DNA of 64,000 nt from Streptococcus alactolyticus (GTDB lineage: Bacteria > Bacillota > Bacilli > Lactobacillales > Streptococcaceae). Under the pieces are notes generated by a model that saw nothing but the letters and a program-made list of their open reading frames with translations, ran no database searches and had not been told where the DNA came from. How positions within the stretch are numbered: position 1 is the first letter of the stretch; every line of letters begins with the position of its first letter. The position numbers and the translations under genes are program-made. The stretch spans positions 1-64,000 of the forward strand of contig NZ_JAAXMT010000011.1 in NCBI RefSeq assembly GCF_012277075.1, read 5' to 3'. This document shows positions 17,566 to 26,555 of the stretch, piece after piece.

Positions 17566-18531
17566 ATGAAAAAGTTTAAGTGTATTATTGGTCTATTATC
17601 TTGTGCAGCCATATTAACAGCTTGTGGGACAAAAACGGATAACGTTAAAAGTACAAGCAGTACAAAAGCTAAGACTAGTCAAACATCTTCATCAACCAAG
17701 CCTTCATCAAGCACAGAAACGCAATCATCTTCATCGGAAGAACCACAAAAATCTGATGAAGAACTTTACGCAGATATTATCGCTTCATATCCAAATGAGT
17801 ATCGTGTCGGAAAGCACACTTTTTATGACATTGACGGGAACGGAACAGATGAAATGATTGTTGGAAATGGCAGCTTTGCCTATGCACTCTACTATTTAGA
17901 GAATGGTGTTCCAACAGAGCTAGTGTCATCTAATGTTTCATCAGTAGGCGGTGTTCGTCAAGGATTTTCTATTTATAAAAACGGTCAAGTATCTTACATG
18001 GACATCTCTTCATTTAATGGAGAGGGGACTATAACGGATTATCAGCTTAAATCTGACAATACAGGTGTGGATATTATCAAAGAGTTAGATTATAAAATTG
18101 GAGAGACAGCAGATGATGGCTTACAAGATGTTGAAACATTGGATTACAGTACTCTCACTTGGCAATCTGCTTTTGATGCTGCTGATGCCCAAATGGATAT
18201 TAATGCTATCCAAAATAAAGATTACAGTTCAATCGCTGGAACATGGCAAAATACTAAGGGGGGTGTCCTTACTTTTAATGCAAACGGCATTGTAGGAGAC
18301 AATCTTACTGTAGACCCATTTAATAATGCAACTGTTGAAAATGGTATATTGAGTACTAGTGTTTCAGCTGCTCCAACAGGTAGCTATATGATTAAGTTTG
18401 CACCCCAAGGAACATTCTTTGTAACAGACACCCTCGAAAATGAAGTGTCAGATGTTAGTAAAGATCGTATTTGGACTGGGCAACAATATAATTACACAGA
18501 CCCAAGTGCGTTTTATTACAAGGTTGATTAA
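17566..18531 (+). CDS. lipoprotein with DUF6287 domain
   Basis: A 321-residue surface lipoprotein: signal peptide M-K-K-F-K-C-I-I-G-L-L-S-C, lipobox L-T-A-C, a Ser/Thr-rich linker (about residues 24-62), a middle beta-rich domain with the acidic D-I-D-G-N-G-T-D-E calcium-loop-like turn (about 85-95), and a C-terminal DUF6287 domain. The last begins N-K-D-Y-S-S-I-A-G-T-W-Q and ends S-K-D-R-I-W-T near the C-terminus. Start: ATG 17566 has a purine-rich AAGAAG upstream; ATG 17548 is possible. Related to the lipoprotein at 12496. The function is unknown; the D-x-D-x-N-G loop suggests calcium binding. Confidence 0.8.
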   Translation: MKKFKCIIGLLSCAAILTACGTKTDNVKSTSSTKAKTSQTSSSTKPSSSTETQSSSSEEPQKSDEELYADIIASYPNEYRVGKHTFYDIDGNGTDEMIVGNGSFAYALYYLENGVPTELVSSNVSSVGGVRQGFSIYKNGQVSYMDISSFNGEGTITDYQLKSDNTGVDIIKELDYKIGETADDGLQDVETLDYSTLTWQSAFDAADAQMDINAIQNKDYSSIAGTWQNTKGGVLTFNANGIVGDNLTVDPFNNATVENGILSTSVSAAPTGSYMIKFAPQGTFFVTDTLENEVSDVSKDRIWTGQQYNYTDPSAFYYKVD

Positions 18532-18542
18532 AGGAGATAATG

Positions 18543-19097
18543 ATGAACTATAAACGTATCTATGTCGCAACTTTATCTATTATTGGCTTTATTTCTATCT
18601 TTATGCCTTGGATTGTTTACAATTCTTATACATTAGATGCTGTTAACGATATATTTAACGATGGTTATTGTTTTGGAGTGATGTTTTTAGTTATTTTAGT
18701 GTTATCAATGATAGGTTCAGAAACGTTAGGTCGAAAACGCAAGTTAGCACTATTAATTCTTTCAGTTTTGATACTTATTTTTGCTATTGGTGATTTTATG
18801 GCAAACCAAGAGTCACTTACTCGGTTAGGAGCTTCTTTTGGGATTGGATTTTTCCTGACACTCCTTTCGTCAGCTTTTATAGCAATTTATGTTTTCTTAG
18901 CTAAGCAAGATGGTACAGAAGAAAAAATAGAATTTAACTCTGAAGATTTCAAAGAGTTAGGTCAAAAAAGTTTAAAAGTGGCTAACTCAGTAACAAAAGT
19001 ATCAAAGAATATTGTCAAATCTGCTATTGATGAAGTAAAAAAGAGATTCGAACAACTGATAAAGAAGAAAAGTAGAGCAAGAAATGGGATTTTTTAG
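18543..19097 (+). CDS. four-helix membrane protein, possibly truncated
   Basis: A 184-residue protein with four predicted membrane helices (about 6-22, 36-56, 66-84, 92-118) and a polar, Lys-rich C-terminal tail predicted to be helical (V-A-N-S-V-T-K-V-S-K-N-I-V-K). AAGGAG lies 6 nt before ATG 18543, 11 nt after the lipoprotein stop, so the two are cotranscribed. The TAG stop at 19095 is followed in the same frame by 56 more open codons, so the tail may be a truncated form. I do not recognise the family. Confidence 0.65.
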   Translation: MNYKRIYVATLSIIGFISIFMPWIVYNSYTLDAVNDIFNDGYCFGVMFLVILVLSMIGSETLGRKRKLALLILSVLILIFAIGDFMANQESLTRLGASFGIGFFLTLLSSAFIAIYVFLAKQDGTEEKIEFNSEDFKELGQKSLKVANSVTKVSKNIVKSAIDEVKKRFEQLIKKKSRARNGIF

Positions 19098-19268
19098 GAA
19101 GAACAGCTTATTAATCAAGACCGTATGATTGAGTTATTAGAGTACTCTAATGCTTTAGAAATGACTCATATTGCTCTTACTACTGACATTGCTCGTACGA
19201 ATACAACAATTGCTTCAAATCTTACTGATGTTAATCAGTCAGTTAATACTATCAAAAATCTACGATAA
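19098..19268 (+). pseudogene. in-frame continuation of the membrane protein gene
   Basis: Directly after TAG 19095-19097 the same frame stays open for 56 codons to TAA at 19266-19268 and encodes a heptad-patterned helix (E-L-L-E-Y-S-N-A-L-E-M, N-T-T-I-A-S-N-L-T-D-V-N). It contains an ATG at 19125 without a good ribosome binding site. Most simply it is the cut-off C-terminal coiled coil; a separate 47-residue ORF is less likely. Confidence 0.45.
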
Positions 19269-19348
19269 GTTTTGTATAAAAAAGCTACCTTGATAAATTT
19301 ACGTGGACTAAAATCCTAAATGATTCAAAAGTCTTAAAAAGTAAACAT

Positions 19349-19379
19349 AAGCCTGACCATCTGGTTGGGCTTATTTTTT
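19349..19379 (+). terminator. terminator before the TetR gene
   Basis: AAGCCTGACC pairs along all 10 bases with GGTTGGGCTT, followed by ATTTTTTT. The next promoter's TATAAT (19383-19388) begins right after. Confidence 0.8.
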
Positions 19380-19417
19380 TGGTATAATGGTAGGGATAAT
19401 GATAAGAGAGGGCGCAA

Positions 19418-20002
19418 ATGACACAGGTAACCAAACGGGCTTTGGAGGAGGCGCTGAAGCGTCTGCTTTTGGAGAAGCCCTTGAGCAAGATTACAATTCA
19501 AGACTTGGCAGATGAGTGTGGGATTAGTCGGATGACTTTTTACTACCATTTCAAGGATATTTATGATTTGGTGGAGTGGTCGTTTGTTGAGGATGCCAAT
19601 GCTATTTTTTAAGTAGCACCAAGCACTGAGAGTTGGGAGATGGCTTTGCAGCACGTTTTTGAGATGATTAAAAAAGACGAGCTCTTTATCATGAGTGTTT
19701 ACCACGCGGTTAGCCGTGAGCAGATTGAGCGTTATTTGCATCTGGTGATCCATCATTTGATGAGCCAACTCATTGAAAAAAGCGTGGCGACTGCTGGCAT
19801 TAGCCTGAAGGACAAGGAAGGGCTTTTTGTCGCGAATTTTTACAAATATGCCTTGATTGGTACGTTATTGGACTGGGTCAAGTCAGACATGAAGGCAGAT
19901 TATCAAGAATTAGTAGTACAATTGACCAGCTTGATACATGATCCACTGATTGGGACCTTGAGGGGCTTTGCGTCCAAAAACTTATCAAAACCCCTAAAAT
20001 GA
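19418..20002 (+). pseudogene. TetR-family regulator interrupted by a nonsense codon
   Basis: The frame from ATG 19418 (GAGAGGG site) encodes a complete TetR helix-turn-helix: I-T-I-Q-D-L-A-D-E-C-G-I-S-R-M-T-F-Y-Y-H-F (about residues 24-45). It stops at TAA 19610-19612, then continues in the same frame for 130 codons with the C-terminal ligand domain typical of DhaS-type TetR proteins. Only one base change seems needed to restore a 194-residue protein. The fragment could still bind DNA poorly without its dimer domain. It lies just ahead of oleate hydratase and was probably its local regulator. Confidence 0.78.
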
Positions 20003-20095
20003 TAAAGTTTTTATCACTTCCAAGCATTTGTTTATTGACTTTGTATGGGTAAAGGCCTAAAATGAAAGCGATTAAAAATAGTGGAGGTCATCAAT

Positions 20096-21871
20096 ATGTA
20101 TTATTCAAGCGGAAATTACGAAGCATTTGCTCGCCCTTTGAAACCAGAAGGCGTTGAGCATAAGTCTGCTTATTTGATTGGCTCTGGTTTGGCAGCCTTG
20201 TCTGCGGCTTGTTTCCTCGTGCGAGATGGGCAAATGCCAGGGAAAAACATTCATATTTTAGAAAAAGACCCCATTCCTGGTGGGGCTTGTGATGGCTATC
20301 AATACGCTGATATTGGCTATGTCATGCGTGGTGGTCGTGAAATGGATAATCATTTTGAGTGTATGTGGGATTTGTTCCGCTCTATTCCATCTATTGAAAC
20401 CGATGGCGTGAGTGTCTTGGATGAATATTATTGGCTCAATAAAGCCGACCCCAACTATTCTCTCTGCCGTGCGACAGAAAAACAAGGGCGAGATGCTCAT
20501 ACTGACAAGAAATTTGGTTTATCTGATAAGGCAGCCATGGAAATCATGAAATTATTCTTCACCCCTGATGAAGATTTGTACAACAAACGCATCAACGAAG
20601 TCTTTGACGATGAAGTCTTTGATTCTAACTTTTGGTTGTACTGGCGCACCATGTTTGCCTTTGAAAATTGGCATTCTGCCCTTGAAATGAAATTGTATAT
20701 CAAACGTTTCATTCACCATATTAGTGGTTTGCCTGATTTTACAGCCTTGCGTTTCACTCGTTATAACCAATACGAATCCATGATTTTACCAATGGTCAGC
20801 TACCTCAATTCCTTTGGCGTGGTCTTTCATTACGACACGAAGGTGGTCAATGTCGAATTTGATTGCCAAAAAGACAAAAAAGTTGCAAAATGCATTGACA
20901 TTATTCATAACGGTAAAGAAGACTGCATTGATTTGACAGAAGATGATTTAGTCTTTATCACAAATGGTGGTTGTGTGGAAAATTCAAGTTATGGTAGCCA
21001 AGACAGCCCAGCAAGCTTCAACAAGACCATTCGTGAAGGTAGCGGTTGGGATATGTGGCGTAAGATTGCTGCTCAAGATGACTCCTTTGGTCACCCTGAT
21101 AAATTCTGTTATGACCCCGAACAATCCAACTGGATGAGTGCGACTGTGACGACCTTGGATGATAAGATTCCAGCTTATATTCAAAAGATTTGTAAACGTG
21201 ACCCATTTTCAGGAAAAGTTGTGACAGGTGGTATTGTAACGGCACGTGATTCTAATTGGTTATTGAGTTGGACAGTCAACCGTCAACCACAATTCCGTTC
21301 ACAACCGGAAAACGAATTAGTGGTTTGGGTGTATGCTCTTTTCTCTGACAAGGAAGGTGACTTTGTTAAAAAAACAATGCGTGATTGTACAGGTAAAGAA
21401 ATCTGTGAAGAATGGCTTTATCACATGGGTGTTCCCGTCGATGAGATTGAAGACCTTGCGACAAACAGTGCCAAAACCGTTCCTTGCATGATGCCTTACA
21501 TCACTGCCTTCTTTATGCCACGTGAAAAAGGCGACCGTCCAAACGTTGTGCCTGATGGTGCTGTCAACTTTGCCTTCCTAGGTCAATTTGCCGAAACCGA
21601 ACGCGATACCATTTTCACCACGGAATATTCTATCCGTACAGGTATGGAAGCTGTTTATACTTTGTTAGACATTGACCGTGGGGTGCCAGAAGTATGGGGT
21701 AGTACCTACGATGTGCGTGACTTGTTGCGTGCTACCGTTGCCTTGCGTGATGGCAAACCAATCACAGATTTGGACTTGAATTTCGTTGAAAAATTCATCT
21801 TGAAACAAGCCCTAAGAAAGACCGAAGGCACAGACATCGAAAAAATTTTGAAACGTTACCATGTCATCTAA
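20096..21871 (+). CDS. ohyA: oleate hydratase (myosin-cross-reactive antigen family)
   Basis: A 591-residue FAD enzyme that adds water to oleic and linoleic acid to make 10-hydroxy fatty acids, detoxifying unsaturated host fatty acids. The Rossmann dinucleotide loop is G-S-G-L-A-A (29-34). The cofactor/active-site motif R-G-G-R-E-M is at 78-83, placing the catalytic glutamate at 82, as known for the staphylococcal enzyme. N-A-F-L-G-Q-F-A-E-T-like text appears near residue 500. Full length and undamaged. GGAGG lies 8 nt before ATG 20096. The flanking TetR genes and membrane protein are broken, so its control may be lost. Confidence 0.94.
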   Translation: MYYSSGNYEAFARPLKPEGVEHKSAYLIGSGLAALSAACFLVRDGQMPGKNIHILEKDPIPGGACDGYQYADIGYVMRGGREMDNHFECMWDLFRSIPSIETDGVSVLDEYYWLNKADPNYSLCRATEKQGRDAHTDKKFGLSDKAAMEIMKLFFTPDEDLYNKRINEVFDDEVFDSNFWLYWRTMFAFENWHSALEMKLYIKRFIHHISGLPDFTALRFTRYNQYESMILPMVSYLNSFGVVFHYDTKVVNVEFDCQKDKKVAKCIDIIHNGKEDCIDLTEDDLVFITNGGCVENSSYGSQDSPASFNKTIREGSGWDMWRKIAAQDDSFGHPDKFCYDPEQSNWMSATVTTLDDKIPAYIQKICKRDPFSGKVVTGGIVTARDSNWLLSWTVNRQPQFRSQPENELVVWVYALFSDKEGDFVKKTMRDCTGKEICEEWLYHMGVPVDEIEDLATNSAKTVPCMMPYITAFFMPREKGDRPNVVPDGAVNFAFLGQFAETERDTIFTTEYSIRTGMEAVYTLLDIDRGVPEVWGSTYDVRDLLRATVALRDGKPITDLDLNFVEKFILKQALRKTEGTDIEKILKRYHVI

Positions 21872-21884
21872 ACTGCTTTGACAA

Positions 21885-21923
21885 GACAAATAACCTTGGT
21901 GCTAGTCACCAAGGTTATTTGTC
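21885..21923. terminator. hairpin between ohyA and the leftward TetR remnant
   Basis: A perfect 17-bp stem (GACAAATAACCTTGGTG with its complement) around CTAGT. It lacks a long T-run but lies between converging genes and overlaps the end of the remnant. Confidence 0.6.
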
Positions 21924-22340
21924 TATTAGTATGCAAAGGTTGTGTTCTAGCATTTCACTGAGAATGACAATCAATTCGTTTTCAGAGATATTTTCAGGAC
22001 GTGCCAGCCAGTTAATATAGACTCCCATAATACCATTTACCATATACCTGATTTTAAGACGGTTTTCAAAGCTAGAATGGTTTTTCAGGTAGTGTTGGCC
22101 CAATCCTTTTTCCAAAATTCGTGAAAAATCTTTAATCAAGTAAGCATAGGCATTTTTCTGAGCGATGATTTGGTAAAAACTCAGGTGGCTTTTCATGATT
22201 TGATTTAGCTCGCTAAAAAAGAGCAAAAAATCAAATTCTTCCTGTGCGTTGAGGATGTCGTCTAATTGCGAGCTAGCCTCTGCGGTCGATATTGGCTAAC
22301 TTGGCAAGTTCGGTGACGGTGATGTCATCCACATCTTTTG
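21915..22340 (-). pseudogene. second TetR-family regulator, broken
   Basis: Leftward, a TetR DNA-binding half (T-V-T-E-L-A-K-L-A-N-I at about 22290-22330) is followed by a gap and a frame change. A 103-codon open frame (22226-21915) then encodes the C-terminal TetR ligand domain (F-D-F-L-L-F-F-S-E-L-N-Q, then a dimerisation helix). The helix-turn-helix has lost the Y-Y-H/Y-F part. No functional regulator is expected. Confidence 0.65.
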
Positions 22341-22400
22341 ATTCTATTATAGGTATCTGTGTTCATTATAATGATTACATAGAAAATCTTCACTGATGAA

Positions 22401-23190
22401 GAAAAATAAAGGAGACATCACGTTTTTTCATATTTGACCATTATCCTAAGGTTGATGTGACCTTGCAAGATTTTGTGACGTGACCCTTGGAGAAACTCGT
22501 TTTGCACTAACCTTGACAATGATTATCATTATCTTATTTTGGGATTTTTAGTTTGCGTGTACTCGTTTTTAATCGTTGATTGTGAAAAAAAGTGGATCTT
22601 ATCCGCTATGGATGCATACTTTTTATTGTGCTGCTGATTTTATGGGGATTTGGGTCTTTCTTTCTGCCTACTTGCGATATGACCATTTTTGGTTCTTCTT
22701 GCTTGGAACCTTTGGTGAAGTCGTTTGGGTGGCTTTTGAGCTGTATTGCTTGTGGCGTGCGGTGACCTATGAAAGAGAAGAGATTTGGGGCAAGGGCACT
22801 ACTTTGCAAAAGGCTATTATTTTGATGCTTGTTTGCAAGTTTTGATTTTCTTTGTCAGTGTCAATCTCTTGCGCGTGGAATTGCACGATGAATCAATATT
22901 TAAATTCTGGATTTTCACACAAGTCATTCTCTGTGTGGTACCAGGTTTGTTTTGGGAAAAACGTGGCACACGTATTGGAGCTAGCTGGCAACTTAACATC
23001 GTATTTGTCTTGGTAGCTGTCTTGTCTTTCAATCTTTGGAATATGTGGGTTCTCATTAGTCCGCAATATTACTCAATGAGCAGGAATCCTTGATTCTACA
23101 TCGTTGGTTGAATTACCTTGCTCTTTGCTCTTCGTGGTTGCTACATATATGCCAATTACCACCAAAACCAAGCCGCTTGCTTGACGGTAA
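22401..23190 (+). pseudogene. multi-helix membrane protein, broken
   Basis: The membrane-protein text runs through several disruptions. An upstream part (about 22420-22560) has stops. Open frame 22576-22845 has aromatic helices (W-V-F-L-S-A-Y-L-R-Y, F-W-F-F-L-L-G-T-F-G). It then shifts near 22805 into frame 22785-23093 (V-L-I-F-F-V-S-V-N-L-L). Two later in-frame TGA codons sit where tryptophan would fit. Five or more transmembrane segments remain recognisable. I do not know the family. Its position beside oleate hydratase suggests a partner in fatty-acid stress, but that is only context. Confidence 0.6.
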
Positions 23191-23224
23191 AAAGCCCATT
23201 TTCTAAAAGAATCTCCAAACCATT

Positions 23225-23267
23225 AAGCTGGTGGGACAAGCTTGTCCTAGCGGCTTTTTTTGCTTTT
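23225..23267 (+). terminator. terminator upstream of asnA
   Basis: A 14-bp imperfect stem (AAGCTGGTGGGACA with TGTCCTAGCGGCTT) and a run of seven Ts. Confidence 0.75.
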
Positions 23268-23453
23268 TTAGGGAGAATATAACCAAATATGTTAGATAAT
23301 ATAACATTAAAACTAAAAAATTTTAGAAATTTTCAAAAGAGTATTTCTTTTTTAGACAAATAGGTGTATAATAACTCCATTGTTGTATGACAATTCTAAT
23401 GAATGGCACTTGAGAGCTTGTTTATTAGGGAAAAAGATTTTAAGGAGGAGCAT

Positions 23454-24446
23454 ATGAAGAAAAGCTTTATTCATCAACAGCAGGAGATTTCTTTTGTCAA
23501 GAATACATTCACTCAGTACTTGATCGATAAACTTGGCATTGTTGAAGTGCAAGGACCTATTCTTAGCCAGGTCGGGGATGGAATGCAAGATAATTTGAAT
23601 GGTATTGAAAATCCCGTATCTGTCCATGTGAAAGAAATCACTGATGCTGAGTACGAAGTGGTTCATTCATTAGCGAAGTGGAAACGTCATACCTTAGCAC
23701 GCTTTGGCTTCAATGAAGGGGAAGGGCTTTTTGTTCATATGAAAGCTCTAAGACCAGACGAAGACGAACTGGACCCTATTCATTCGATTTATGTGGACCA
23801 ATGGGACTGGGAAAAAGTCATCCCAAATGGACGCCGTGACATTGATTATTTGAAAGAAACGGTGGAGCAAGTCTATAAAGCCATTCGATTGACAGAATTA
23901 GCCGTTGAAGTACGCTTTGATATTGAAACGGTTTTGCCAAAAACCATTACGTTTATCCACACAGAAGAATTGGTGGAGCGTTACCCTGATTTAACACCAA
24001 AAGAGCGTGAAAATGCTGCCGCTAAAGAATACGGTGCGATTTTCCTTATTGGTATCGGGGGTGTTTTACCAGACGGAAAACCTCATGACGGTCGTGCCCC
24101 AGACTACGATGACTGGACTTCTGAATCAGAAAATGGTTACCACGGTTTGAATGGGGATATCATTGTTTGGAATGAAACCATGAACTCTGCCTTGGAATTG
24201 TCATCAATGGGTATTCGTGTGGACGAAGAAGCCCTAAAACGCCAAGTCAAAATTACTGGTGACGAAGACCGCTTAGAATTAGAGTGGCACCGCGCCCTCT
24301 TAAACGGTCTATTCCCACTCACTATCGGTGGTGGTATCGGACAATCACGCCTAGCAATGTTCTTGCTCCGTAAAAAACACATTGGAGAAGTCCAATCAAG
24401 TGTATGGCCAAAAGAAGTGCGTAATACCTACGAAAACATTCTCTAA
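23454..24446 (+). CDS. asnA: aspartate--ammonia ligase
   Basis: A 330-residue AsnA that makes asparagine from aspartate, ammonia and ATP. Length equals the well-studied E. coli enzyme. Visible motifs are [17 protein letters not shown] (about 32-48), the class II synthetase-like H-S-L-A-K-W-K-R core near 70, Y-V-D-Q-W-D-W-E about 112, and the C-terminal motif 3 [10 protein letters not shown] (about 293-302). I chose ATG 23454 with the strong AAGGAGGAG site over the upstream in-frame start. It is monocistronic. Confidence 0.96.
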   Translation: MKKSFIHQQQEISFVKNTFTQYLIDKLGIVEVQGPILSQVGDGMQDNLNGIENPVSVHVKEITDAEYEVVHSLAKWKRHTLARFGFNEGEGLFVHMKALRPDEDELDPIHSIYVDQWDWEKVIPNGRRDIDYLKETVEQVYKAIRLTELAVEVRFDIETVLPKTITFIHTEELVERYPDLTPKERENAAAKEYGAIFLIGIGGVLPDGKPHDGRAPDYDDWTSESENGYHGLNGDIIVWNETMNSALELSSMGIRVDEEALKRQVKITGDEDRLELEWHRALLNGLFPLTIGGGIGQSRLAMFLLRKKHIGEVQSSVWPKEVRNTYENIL

Positions 24447-24467
24447 CAGGAAGAATAAGATGCAAAC

Positions 24468-24503
24468 AAAAAAGTTGTTAGAAAATCTTCTAACAACTTT
24501 TTA
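24468..24503. terminator. bidirectional terminator between asnA and the secreted repeat protein
   Basis: A perfect stem (AAAAAGTTGTTAGAA with its complement) around AATC, flanked by A- and T-runs, serving both converging genes. Confidence 0.9.
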
Positions 24504-24505
24504 TG

Positions 24506-25369
24506 TTATTCACGTTGGCATTTCGTTAAGCCTCGAGCTTCTGCGTCAGATAGAGTAACTTGTGTGGTGCTTTTAGCATTATTTAAACCAGGACAACCAG
24601 GGCTGAAGTGGTAACGTTTTCCAGTTCGAGTGATATAAACTTGTGTGGTATCATCTTGTTGGGCAGCAGGAGCCTGAGCTTGAGCTTGAGCTTGAGCCTG
24701 CGCTTGTTGTTCGGTTAATTCTTTTGTAGAAATGGCATTTTCAACAAGGGTGATACGATTTTGTAGGCTTGCTTTTGTGCCCTTGTCGTTAACCAAGTTG
24801 GTTTTATCTGTGGCATTTGCAATATTGTCGCGACTTTGATTGTCTTCTAAGTATTTGACCGCATCATCGGCTTCTGTGATGAGAATGGCCTGTTCTACCA
24901 AATTCGTGCGGTTGTTAAGGTCAGCTTTTGTTTCCTCGTCAGATACCAAATTCACTTGATTTCTTGCAGCTTGCAAGTTATCGCGATTGTGGTTATCTTC
25001 TAAGTTTTTAACGGCTGTCTTAGCTTCTTCATTGACGATGTTTTGTTCGACAAGATTAATGCGTTGGTTTAAGGCTTCTTTCTGAGTTGAATCAGGAAGA
25101 TTATCAACGGTTGCTTTAGCGTATGCTAAATTGCTTCTGGTTTGGTCATCTTCTAGTTGTTTAACTGTTTTTTTAGCTCGGTTAAGTTTCTTGTTTTTAG
25201 TTGATTTCTTTATTTTTGTTTTAGTGCTGGCTTTTGTTGTTGATGTGTGACTATCTGCCAAGACAATTGCTGTATTGTCACTTGATGATGGCAAAAATCC
25301 TTGATCTGGAGTCATTCCCATAAGGGCAGCTGCCATGAAGAGCACGGCAAGTTTGACCGTCTTTTTCAT
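24506..25369 (-). CDS. secreted protein with three helical repeats and a C-terminal Cys/His domain
   Basis: A 287-residue exported protein with a Sec signal peptide (about 1-39, cleavage near V-L-A-D). A basic linker (45-65) is followed by three repeats of about 50 residues (about 65-115, 116-165, 166-215), each with the pattern A-V-K-x-L-E-D-N-x-x-R-D-N and N-R-x-x-L-V-E. A Gln/Ala-rich spacer (220-240) follows. The C-terminal 45 residues carry R-T-G-K-R-Y-H-x-x-x-x-C and A-x-x-x-x-L-T-K-C, a compact putative metal site that I know as a tail on secreted thermonuclease-like proteins. There is no sortase signal. The function is unknown. Confidence 0.78.
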   Translation of the reverse strand: MKKTVKLAVLFMAAALMGMTPDQGFLPSSSDNTAIVLADSHTSTTKASTKTKIKKSTKNKKLNRAKKTVKQLEDDQTRSNLAYAKATVDNLPDSTQKEALNQRINLVEQNIVNEEAKTAVKNLEDNHNRDNLQAARNQVNLVSDEETKADLNNRTNLVEQAILITEADDAVKYLEDNQSRDNIANATDKTNLVNDKGTKASLQNRITLVENAISTKELTEQQAQAQAQAQAQAPAAQQDDTTQVYITRTGKRYHFSPGCPGLNNAKSTTQVTLSDAEARGLTKCQRE

Positions 25370-25480
25370 ATATCATTCCTCCAAAAATAATATTCTTTTC
25401 ATCAGATTATATCAATCCTAAAAAATTGTGTCAATAGCGTTTAGAGTTTATCGTTTTTTAAGGCAATTGCCCTGTTTTTT

Positions 25481-25488
25481 GCTATAAT
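25481..25488 (+). promoter_or_regulatory. extended -10 promoter of rsmD
   Basis: TGCTATAAT (the T is base 25480) forms an extended -10 whose last base is 7 nt before the ATG, so the mRNA may start at the start codon. The -35 region is weak. Confidence 0.6.
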
Positions 25489-25495
25489 AGGTGTC

Positions 25496-26035
25496 ATGAG
25501 AGTTGTAGCAGGAACATTTGGAGGGCGTCCTTTAAAGACGCTAGATGGAAAAATCACGCGCCCAACGACGGACAAGGTCAAGGGAGCTATTTTTAATATG
25601 ATTGGTCCTTACTTTGATGGAGGACGGGTCTTGGATTTGTTTTCGGGAAGTGGCAGTCTAGCTATTGAGGCTATTTCGCGCGGTATGGACGAGGCGGTCT
25701 TGGTGGAACGCAACCGTCAAGCGCAGGCTATTATTACGGAAAATATCAAGATGACCAAGGCCCAAAATCAGTTTCATTTGTTGAAAATGGATGCCAATAA
25801 AGCAATTGGTGTGCTCAAAGGTCCGTTTGATTTGGTGCTTTTAGATCCGCCTTATGCCAAGGAAGAGATTATCAAAAACATCACGGATTTGGAGGATGCT
25901 GGGCTTTTGTCTGAGGAGGTCATGATTGTCTGTGAGTCCGATAAGGCGGTGGATTTGCCTGAGGAGATTTCTCATTTTGGTATTTGGAAGCAAAAGACCT
26001 ACGGTATTAGCAAGGTCACGGTTTACGTGAGATAA
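25496..26035 (+). CDS. rsmD: 16S rRNA (guanine966-N2)-methyltransferase
   Basis: A 179-residue methyltransferase that modifies G966 of 16S rRNA with S-adenosylmethionine. Features are G-x-x-x-G-R-x-L start (R-V-V-A-G-T-F-G-G-R-P-L), the SAM loop V-L-D-L-F-S-G-S-G-S-L (about 45-55) and the catalytic D-P-P-Y-A (about 121-125). Length is right for the family. It leads a tight cluster with coaD and sepM, a conserved order in streptococci. Only a weak AGGTG precedes the ATG. Confidence 0.94.
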   Translation: MRVVAGTFGGRPLKTLDGKITRPTTDKVKGAIFNMIGPYFDGGRVLDLFSGSGSLAIEAISRGMDEAVLVERNRQAQAIITENIKMTKAQNQFHLLKMDANKAIGVLKGPFDLVLLDPPYAKEEIIKNITDLEDAGLLSEEVMIVCESDKAVDLPEEISHFGIWKQKTYGISKVTVYVR

Positions 26036-26057
26036 GAGCTATTGGAAAGGAAAGCAT

Positions 26058-26555
26058 ATGGCTAAAATTGGTTTAATGATGGGTTCTTTTGACCCTGTGA
26101 CAAATGGGCATTTGGATATCATTGCGCGTGCAAGTCGCTTGTTTGATAAGCTGTATGTGGGCATTTTTTACAATCGTGATAAAAAAGGCTTTTTTAGCGT
26201 GGAAGAACGCAAGCAAATGCTGGAAGAAGCTTTGGCGGCTTTTTCCAATGTGACGGTGATTATGGCGCACGATTCCTTGGCGGTAGCTATTGCCAAGCGT
26301 TTGGGTGTTGGCTACTTGGTGCGTGGTATTCGAAATGCTAAAGATTTGGAATACGAGGCAGATTTGGCCTTTTACAATCACCATTTGGCAGCAGAGATTG
26401 AGAGTGTCTTTTTGCTGACAGCGCCTCAGTGGCAACACATTTCGTCGAGCCGCATTCGTGAATTGATTGCTTTTCAAGCAGATATTGCTGATTTTGTGCC
26501 AAAAAGTGTGATGACAAAAGTGGAGGAAATTAATGACAAAAAACAATGGCTTTAA
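26058..26555 (+). CDS. coaD: pantetheine-phosphate adenylyltransferase
   Basis: A 165-residue nucleotidyltransferase making dephospho-CoA from 4'-phosphopantetheine and ATP, the fourth step of coenzyme A synthesis. The T/N-G-H motif is in S-F-D-P-V-T-N-G-H-L-D (9-19). V-R-G-I-R-N-A-K-D is at about 89-97, and the I-S-S-S-R-I-R-E signature at about 129-136. AAAGGAAAG precedes ATG 26058. Its 3' end overlaps sepM by 23 nt, so the two are translationally coupled. Confidence 0.96.
   Translation: MAKIGLMMGSFDPVTNGHLDIIARASRLFDKLYVGIFYNRDKKGFFSVEERKQMLEEALAAFSNVTVIMAHDSLAVAIAKRLGVGYLVRGIRNAKDLEYEADLAFYNHHLAAEIESVFLLTAPQWQHISSSRIRELIAFQADIADFVPKSVMTKVEEINDKKQWL

Noticed and set aside
22576..22845. 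Intact small membrane protein at 22576-22845
   Set aside because: It starts ATT/ATG-poor with no ribosome binding site, and its text continues in another frame after 22805, so it is part of a broken gene.
24660..24710. Short tandem repeat GCTTGA/GAGCTT in the secreted protein gene
   Set aside because: It encodes the Gln-Ala spacer in frame; ordinary low-complexity linker, though it might vary in length between strains.
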